This document shows positions 57,290 through 64,000 of a stretch of 64,000 bases of DNA, one piece after another (position 1 is the first letter of the stretch; each line of letters starts with the position of its first letter). The stretch covers positions 6,282,459 to 6,346,458 of the forward strand of contig CM067512.1 in assembly GCA_034509495.1 (NCBI GenBank), read 5' to 3'. A program made the translations under genes and the position numbers. The notes under the pieces were generated by a model, which was not told the origin of the DNA, searched no databases, and saw nothing but the letters and a program-made list of their open reading frames with translations. The DNA comes from Acestrorhynchus altus (lineage: Eukaryota > Chordata > Actinopteri > Characiformes > Acestrorhynchidae).

Positions 57290-59260
57290 GTTCCATGAAA
57301 AAAGACATCAAGATTATCATGGTAGATCTCAATGCCAAGGTTGGCACAGATAGTGTGGGTTATAAAGACATCATGTATACATGCATACAATTAATGAAAG
57401 ACAGTTCTCTCACATCTCTTTGTTTTCCCGCTTCATCAGTGGAAGCATCTTCCCACATAAAAGGTATATATAAAGCTACATGGTGCTCACAAGAGCTTTA
57501 CAATGTTTTATAATAGATCTATAGGTAGAAGGAGACCTGGACACCCAGTGAGGACGTCAGGAAGACCTTGACAACAACCAGCCAAGATGTGGTGGGACAC
57601 AAGGCATAGCAACACAAAGAGGAAATGTCAGTCAAAGTAAGGAAAAAGAGGTAGGGAGAGGTTAACAAAAGCTGGACATGAGCAGCAGATTCACCAGCAC
57701 AATATGCTGAGGCAAACAGAGAAGTCAGACGGGTGTGAAAGCTGACAAATGGAACCACGTCAACAGCCTGGCAAAGGAGGCAGAACAAGCATCTGCCAAC
57801 AGAAACCTGAAGACTCTGTACGGCATTACAAAGAAACTGTTCCATGAGTAAAAACTGAGCAGATGGGCTGAAATTTTTAAGGAGCAATTAAAGAGATCTA
57901 TTCCACAGAACCCACATAATGTCCAACCAACAGACGCTGACCTGGAGGTTAAATGTGATTGATCATGTAGAGAAGGATCCAGAATGCCATCAGACTGTTG
58001 AAAAACGAGAAGGCGGCCAGACCTGAGGACATCCCAGCCCAGTGAAGACATTGCAGTATAAGATACCATATAGGGGTATGGCATGGGACGATTTGACAGG
58101 AGGAGTATGTTCTAATGGACAAAAAGGAGGTCTACCTTATCAATCTACATTTGCAATTGCTCAAATTACAGAGACATCATTTGCTTTGTCCCCAGGGAAA
58201 GTCTTCAACATCATCCTGGTAGAGAGACTGAAGGAGAGAGGTGAAGTCACACCTATGAGATCAACAGGCAGACTTCTGTCAGAAAACAAATTGTGGCACT
58301 TTGCAGCATTACTTCATAGTGGAGCATTCCCTGGAGTGGAGAAGATTTATGAATCAACTTCATTGACATTGAAATAACATTTGGCAGCTCTGAGGGAGAT
58401 CTTATGCAAACTGAGGAATGCCTCCTTAACAAGTGGAACAGGTCCAAAACACATATGAGTGACTGACCTGCAGAGTCATCTGTTGTGACCAGACCTCTGG
58501 CAGCTTTAAAGTTAAGACAAGAGTGAGGCAATGGTGCTTTTCATCCCTTTTCCTGTTCCTACTGGTCATTGACTGGATCATGACGAGACAACTGACTGCA
58601 ATTTCAGAGCAAGTTGGAGCAACCATATGAGGAAAGGAAGGAACAACAAAGGAAAAACAAAGATCCTACTGATCAATGCAGTCAGCAAAGAACCGCTGAC
58701 ATTTTTGCCAGGGTAGTGCTGGCATAGGTGGAAGCCTTCACTTACGCGGGCAGTATCATTGACAGACAAGGTGGCACCAGTGCTGATGCCAGAGTAAGAA
58801 TGAGAAAAGTCAGCTTTCTTGGAGCTCAAAATTGTCTGGATCTTCAGCATGCTGACAGCATGCACAAAGATCAGACTGTTTAATGTGAAGGCGTGTTACT
58901 TTATAGGGCAGAGACCTAGAGAACCACCAAGACGTCCTCTTTTCCCACTGACCAGTAACACTGATCTCTGGGAGAAGACCCACTTGATACCCACCTTGCA
59001 AGAAAACAAGAAAAAGGCAAAGAGAGTGGATTAGGAACACACTCTAGAAAGCAAAGTCAAGCATCACCAGACAGGCCATCACATGGAATCCCCAAGGAAA
59101 GCTAAAGAGTAGCCAGCCAACTGGCACTGGGACCTCCAAGCAGACATTTAAGAAACAGAAACCTGGAACCACCTAGAGAGACTGACACAGGACTGGAAAC
59201 AGTGGAAGTCTTTTATCAGTGGCATATGACCCTGCTAGGACAAAGGGCCTAAGGTAAGAA
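57290..59260 (+). pseudogene. Non-LTR retrotransposon ORF2 fossil (endonuclease and reverse transcriptase)
   Basis: Domains appear in the correct order but in changing frames. The endonuclease motif IIMVDLNAKVGTDSVGYKDI lies at about 57310-57375. A linker between endonuclease and reverse transcriptase ends in 'IRMLK/GKAA.PEDIP'-like sequence at 57960-58040. Reverse-transcriptase blocks follow: GKVFNIILVERLKERG (58196-58243), SFKVKTRV with FLFLLVIDWIM (58500-58580), FTYAGSIIDRQGGTSADARV (58738-58797) and TKIRLFN (58866-58886). WNPQGK (59080-59097) is a C-terminal motif. The conserved RT core with the FADD site is missing and stops are frequent, so it is inactive. The set resembles RTE- or I-type LINEs; the clade is uncertain. 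Confidence 0.75.
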
Positions 59261-61706
59261 CAAATATTGAGGCAAAAACCTCAGACATTGGAACAAATTC
59301 AACATGAAGATTCTTCTTTCTATGATACTTTATATGAAAGCTTAGGAACAATCTGATTCTTTCAACTTTAGGCCTATCAGCAAAGAAAGTGCCCAGATTC
59401 TGTTCGAAAGTTGTTATATCATCATCAAAGAAGTGCAGAGAATGAACTCCAGGAGAAAAGTTCTCAGACCTGGAGTTAGGCCTATTGTTAAAACATTCAT
59501 GCTTTTCTCTTCACAAGAAACCGATCGAATATGAACCCTGAAGCACTGTACATCGAGACTATACTCCAGATCCATCTATTTAGCCGACTCTACATTATGA
59601 AAGTTTGCAAATTCTGCAATTCTCAATAATCAGTCACCCTTTTCCTTAAACAATGAGAAGAACCTATCTTTTACTGATCATTATGAAATTCAATTAGTTC
59701 AGGATTATCATTATCTTAATTATGTAGAATCCCATACTGCGCTTGTCATTTTTGATTGATTACAACAAGACTTGACGTTAATTGACACCTAGTGTAAAAT
59801 TGCACGTGCATTAACTAAAAGGTCACTTTCATTGTGTGAATTAGCATCATTATTCCTACGCCAAGAGTTGCAATGTATCTTCTGTGACAGGCTCACCCAA
59901 GTCCTATTAGGAGGAAATGTTCCTTTATAGAAAACGCCCTCGACTGTCCCTTTGAACAATATGCTGAGCAATGCTTCACAGATTACAACGGGACTCATCC
60001 CATTTTGTCACTGAACTTTAACTACAAATCTTTTTATGATGACATTAATGTGCTCCCATTAGAAGCCAGTAAGCGTGTCATCTAGGGCTTGCTATCTCAT
60101 AGGCCCATTTTCGAGTTTTTTTTTTTTATCCTTTGATGTATAATCAAGTTAGGACATGAGGCATGAGTTTGTAGAGTAATGCATTTATTTCCCAGTGATG
60201 TAGAACAAAGATACAAACAAGATCAGTGCAAATATTACACAATTTTGGCATTGTTGTAGACCTGACATTCACGAACAAGGGGATTTATGCAGATCAACTA
60301 TTGTGGCGCAACAGCACATATAAATACAAAGGAAGCATGGTGAAATGTTAATGGACTTGTACATTATTCAGTGCAACTTAAAACATAATTTCACTAAAGC
60401 AACTCCTGAACATTACCTTGTCAAGGGCTTAGGAAAAACATCAAATATTAACATCACGAAAAGAGCGCAATGAATATTGCAGGTGTCGCAAAACCGAGAC
60501 GTAACCTGGTGTGTGTTAAATGCAGGTGCACTCTTGGTGACATTGAAAGTCCATCTCACATCTGTACTCCGATGCCAAAACTTGGCAGTAATTCTAATTA
60601 AGGCAGAAAGATTACCAATGCAAATGATCTCCCTCTGAGTTGATTTGCATTAGTTATAATTGGTCATTTCTGATATCATTACTGTGATTCCCTTACATTT
60701 TTCACTTTGGATCAGGCTGTAGATCCTTTAAAACCACTGATTTCAAGCATGCAGGTTGCAGGTTGATATGTTTGCATATCAATTCATGTCACATTAGTTT
60801 AAAAAAAAAAAACAAAAAGAAAACATCTGCTCAAATCTTCTGCTGTTGTATGATTCATTTATACAGTTCTTGTGTTGTGAATTGATTTATGTCCAAAAAA
60901 ACTTGAATATGTGGCTGAAATTAGGCCTTAAAATAACTTGCATTTATTTTACTAGAAAAGTATAAAAATATTATTAAAAGAACCTCATGGTTTTCATTTG
61001 CAGGATTGGTGTTTAATCCGTAAAAAAGCGGACTTGAAACACCAACAATGAAGCACTTGAGTTTGATGTCTTTTATTTTCTGGTGTTCAGAGGCATGACA
61101 CCATATTCTAATAAAACACTCAAACTAAATATCAGCTTGCAGAAAACCTTCTCTCAGTACCAATAAATCCTGTGATTAAATTCCACTCCAACTAGATTTT
61201 AGAAGATTTGGCCACATGTTTCTATATCAGTACTCACATTTGATACTTGCTTTGCCAACTGAGTGCTTCTTTGGATTTTTAAATAGATTGTAATTTTCCC
61301 ATCATACACAAAGAAGCAAAGATTTGCCTACACATTCTAAAGTCTTGATCTCATCCAAGCTAGAAGGCACATGAGAAAAAACATGCCATAAAATCTGGGA
61401 GTAACAGTCAGTGGAGCAATCTATGTGTTTACAGCAGTCTTAATTAATTATGCTGCTTTAAATAATTAAATTTCAGCATGTCAGCATTGCGTCTGTATTT
61501 CCTGTACTTGAACAACACTTGAAATATTATGGGACCCCTAAAATGCTCTTTTTGTGTTACATTTACAAAATAATATCTGGTTTATGGATGTACACTCTGC
61601 TGCACACATCAGCAAAATACACACACGCAGGTACTGGCCTTTCTTACTGATTCATGCACACTTACCTTTCTCCTATAGGAGAGTGCTCTGCACAAGTTAC
61701 CCTGCT
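59261..61706. other. 2.4 kb of unique-looking DNA
   Basis: No gene is recognised. 59480-60110 is free of repeat hallmarks. AATGCAAAT at 60617-60625 and its inverse at 60643-60651 form a pair of POU octamer motifs, next to TAATTA at about 60594. The region could hold regulatory DNA. Confidence 0.45.
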
Positions 61707-62066
61707 TTAACTCTTAGAACCCTAGATCCGCACTTTGCTGACAGTTACATGCCATATTTTATGCTTCATGTCTCAAGATCAGAGTAACCTACAGACACGA
61801 TCCACTTATCATAATAAACCAGAATACTTATCTGATCTAACCAGGATGGTTAACGAGAAATCAAATAACATATAAACAAGTTTTGCAAATAATCACAAAA
61901 CATAAAATTCATTCAAAATTAGTACATGTTTATGTGTATTTTATACATATTTTCTAATTTGACACAATGCAATGTACACGTGGCCTTCTCTTCTTATTAC
62001 ATAACACTGTGATTGCAGTTTATCACTGCATATCAACAGCAGCAGCTTTCAGTATTGACAGGTTAA
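61707..62066 (+). mobile_element. TTAA-ended element
   Basis: TTAA at 61707-61710 is followed by CTCTTAGAACCCTAGATCC and 'agatcagagtaacctacaga'. A possible right end is GGTTAA at 62061-62066. The right boundary is tentative. Confidence 0.6.
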
Positions 62067-62129
62067 CCTGAATTAATACTGATAATGGTTCAAAATGTAT
62101 CATTCACTCCCCCATTAACACAGTCTACA

Positions 62130-62960
62130 TACAGTTTAATGCAAAGTTTAAACTGAGAAGTCAAGAGATAGCAGTGTGTCAGCTGATCATGTAGTGGTGT
62201 TACCTGTAGAAACTGTGAGGTGTTATCCTGTGTGTGAGTTTCAACACTGGCCAGAATGCTCATGGCAAAGCAAAGTGAATTACTGGAGTTTGACGGAGGG
62301 ATGGTGGTGGGTGCCAGATGAATGGGACATTCTATTTCTGAAGCTGTACAGACATTCAATATTTCTCAATCCATAATGTCTTGTGTGCCCTGAGAATACA
62401 TCATATTCGGGCCAATATGGGACAACTTGGACTGATGGCACAGTGCATTATACTGCAGGAATATCTCACTTTGTGGGAGTAAATGAAGTCCACGAAGGGC
62501 TACAAATGTTCACAAAGCAGTGGAATATAATGGCACTGGTCAATGATGTATTTTGGAGTACCAGTGGACCCAACCATAGCATGAGAATTCAGTCCACAAA
62601 GTATGGAACCACCACAAGCCTGTACAGTGCCTTGTTGACAGCTGTGTTCCATGGCTTCATTGGGGTCTATGCCACACATGAACCCTACAATCAGCCTCAA
62701 ACAGTTGCCACCATTACTCATCGAACCACATCACATGTTGGCAGTCCTCTAGGGTCCAACTATATGCCTGCACAAATTCACAAATGGAATGTCCCATCTA
62801 TCTGGCACCCACTATCAGGCCTTGCTCAAGCTCTGATCATTCACGCTGGCTGCTGTATGACCTCACTCAACCTGAAGGTAATGCCTCACATACAGGTGTG
62901 GACATTCACATGCTGACCCCTGATGTAACACCAATTTATAATCAATTTACAAACTACTGT
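62130..62960. mobile_element. Long-terminal-inverted-repeat DNA element, copy 2
   Basis: The left arm 'tgaggtgttatcctgtgtgt', 'ggtgggtgccagatgaat' and 'gggacattctatttctg' pairs with the right arm 'caaatggaatgtcccatcta', 'tctggcacccactatcag' and 'aggtaatgcctcacatacag'. The same landmarks are in copy 1 at 16965-17710. The 177-residue open frame inside has no transposase motif and runs into the right arm, so it is not annotated as a gene. Confidence 0.7.
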
Positions 62961-63049
62961 CCCATGGCTTTAGGCTGGTTATTGCATAAAACAGTGCAAA
63001 TCTTAGTGTACTGTCTATAAAAAGATCTACAATTCTAGGACACTTTTAG

Positions 63050-63830
63050 AAACATTAGGACACCTTATAAATTCAGGGGAGAACAACACCTGCTTTGGCA
63101 GAAATGACAGGTTGCAAATGCCTTTTGTAGTAGCTAACAGTTTTTAATTTAATATAATTTCATATAACTGGATTTTTTTCCCACTCTTCTTTGAGGAAAG
63201 CCTCTAGTTCTGCAATATTCTTGGATCACAATCACGTTATAGACTTTTTCTTTTCGTCTTTAATGTTTTAACAAATGATTTGACATTTGCATCCAGGATT
63301 TGTTATTATTTAATGGATCCATTTCCCTCCTTCTGTGCAATAATTGCAATGCCTCTAGGAGCCCTACACTTGAGAAATATGATCTTCATGAAATGTAGCA
63401 AACCTACCTTTGCTGATTATGGCAGGCTGATCCATCCAGAACACAGTTTCCAAAACATCATCATCTTCGTTAGATGTAGCATATTTTGGGTAGCACACGT
63501 TTGGACCACTGCTATGCTTTGCTTCTTATGGATGCTACAAGTAAATGCTGCTTGTGCAACTTTACACATTGGAACCATGCATCATTTTTTTAATACTGAC
63601 ATGCAAGCAGTGCCTTCTAATAGATTCCTTGGTCTCTGTGACCTCCACAGTTCAACAGAATTGCAATTTCTTAATCTTCTCAATCTTCCCCTGACGTGGA
63701 AATTGATTTCTTGTGTTTCCAGATCATTATACAGTTGCTTACATAAGCCTGTGTTGATTAGTGCTAGCATACGTTTTGAAGAGTTAGATAATGGTCACAA
63801 GTGTTTCAGGTGAACTCTATAGGAGGATGC
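63050..63830 (-). mobile_element. Tc1/mariner-type element remnant, antisense
   Basis: 'cacctgctttggcagaaatg' followed by 'acaggttgcaaatgcctttt', 'cccactcttctttgaggaaa' and later 'gcaggctgatccatccagaa' follow the antisense order of a fish mariner-like element. No intact transposase is present. The 177-residue + strand frame here is an antisense artefact. Confidence 0.5.
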
Positions 63831-64000
63831 AATGCAGCAGTTCTCACATAGAAACACCCATAACGGTTGATTGTTTTAGTATAAAAATACAGCATATAGG
63901 GTATTTTTTTTGCATCTGGGTCCTATTAGCACTGTTTACGTAAATGCACACAAAGGCACACACAACCTGTCATGTGCAGTCTGTCATGCACTTGAAGAAA

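Noticed and set aside
62383..62916. 177-residue open frame on the + strand
   Set aside because: It lies inside the long-inverted-repeat element, runs into its right arm, and has no transposase or other motif.
63280..63813. 177-residue open frame on the + strand
   Set aside because: It is antisense to a mariner-like remnant and has no family resemblance.

Overview
The window reads as AT-rich nuclear DNA from a bony fish, most likely an ostariophysan such as a characin, catfish or electric-fish relative. The evidence is the repeat content. It includes a tRNA-derived SINE ending in GGAT repeats, an L2-type LINE 3' end (the 'cattta...gcagacgc...cagagcgactta' motif read in reverse), many Tc1/mariner fossils, and the dispersed families that begin 'gccataacattaa' or 'acaaaagtat.gggacacc'. 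There are no bacterial operons, rRNA genes, tRNA genes or CRISPR arrays. Taxon assignment is inference from recalled repeat families, not from a search.

Only one credible host gene is visible. It is a compact spliced gene on the + strand at about 10.93-11.92 kb, with a 5' non-coding exon built of a 24-bp repeat, two coding exons joined in phase 0 by clean GT-AG introns, a 163-residue Lys/Glu/Met-rich coiled-coil product, and a poly(A) signal 24 bases after the stop. I do not recognise the family. Upstream are a TATA-like box, a perfect cAMP-response element and, about 0.5 kb further up, a cluster of three CCAAT boxes plus a GC box.

The rest is a gene-poor mosaic of transposon remains. From 0 to 9.7 kb there are telomere-like and simple repeats, a 1.03-kb TTAA-ended element, and fragments of several dispersed families. 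From 9.7 to 10.6 kb lies a possible solo LTR in minus orientation. From 12 to 24 kb there are two SINEs with perfect target-site duplications (13 bp and 8 bp), a long-inverted-repeat element, a GC-rich minisatellite made of Sp1-like units, Tc1-like transposase fossils and a LINE 3' end. Two mariner-like MITEs at 24.0 and 31.8 kb carry the same internal deletion joint. From 30 to 45 kb there are an L2 3' end, long dinucleotide tracts, a 25-bp perfect hairpin, a local duplication and more TTAA elements. From 45 to 64 kb a Tc1 element carries a nested LINE insertion, followed by further Tc1 halves, a ~2-kb endonuclease/reverse-transcriptase LINE fossil and a second long-inverted-repeat element.

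The most original material is the uncharacterised coiled-coil gene with its promoter, and a TTAA-ended non-autonomous element family with about nine copies here that I can describe but not name. Several low-repeat blocks (for example 41.3-41.7, 47.1-47.4, 59.5-60.1 and 60.6 kb) could be conserved regulatory DNA. No function is claimed for them.
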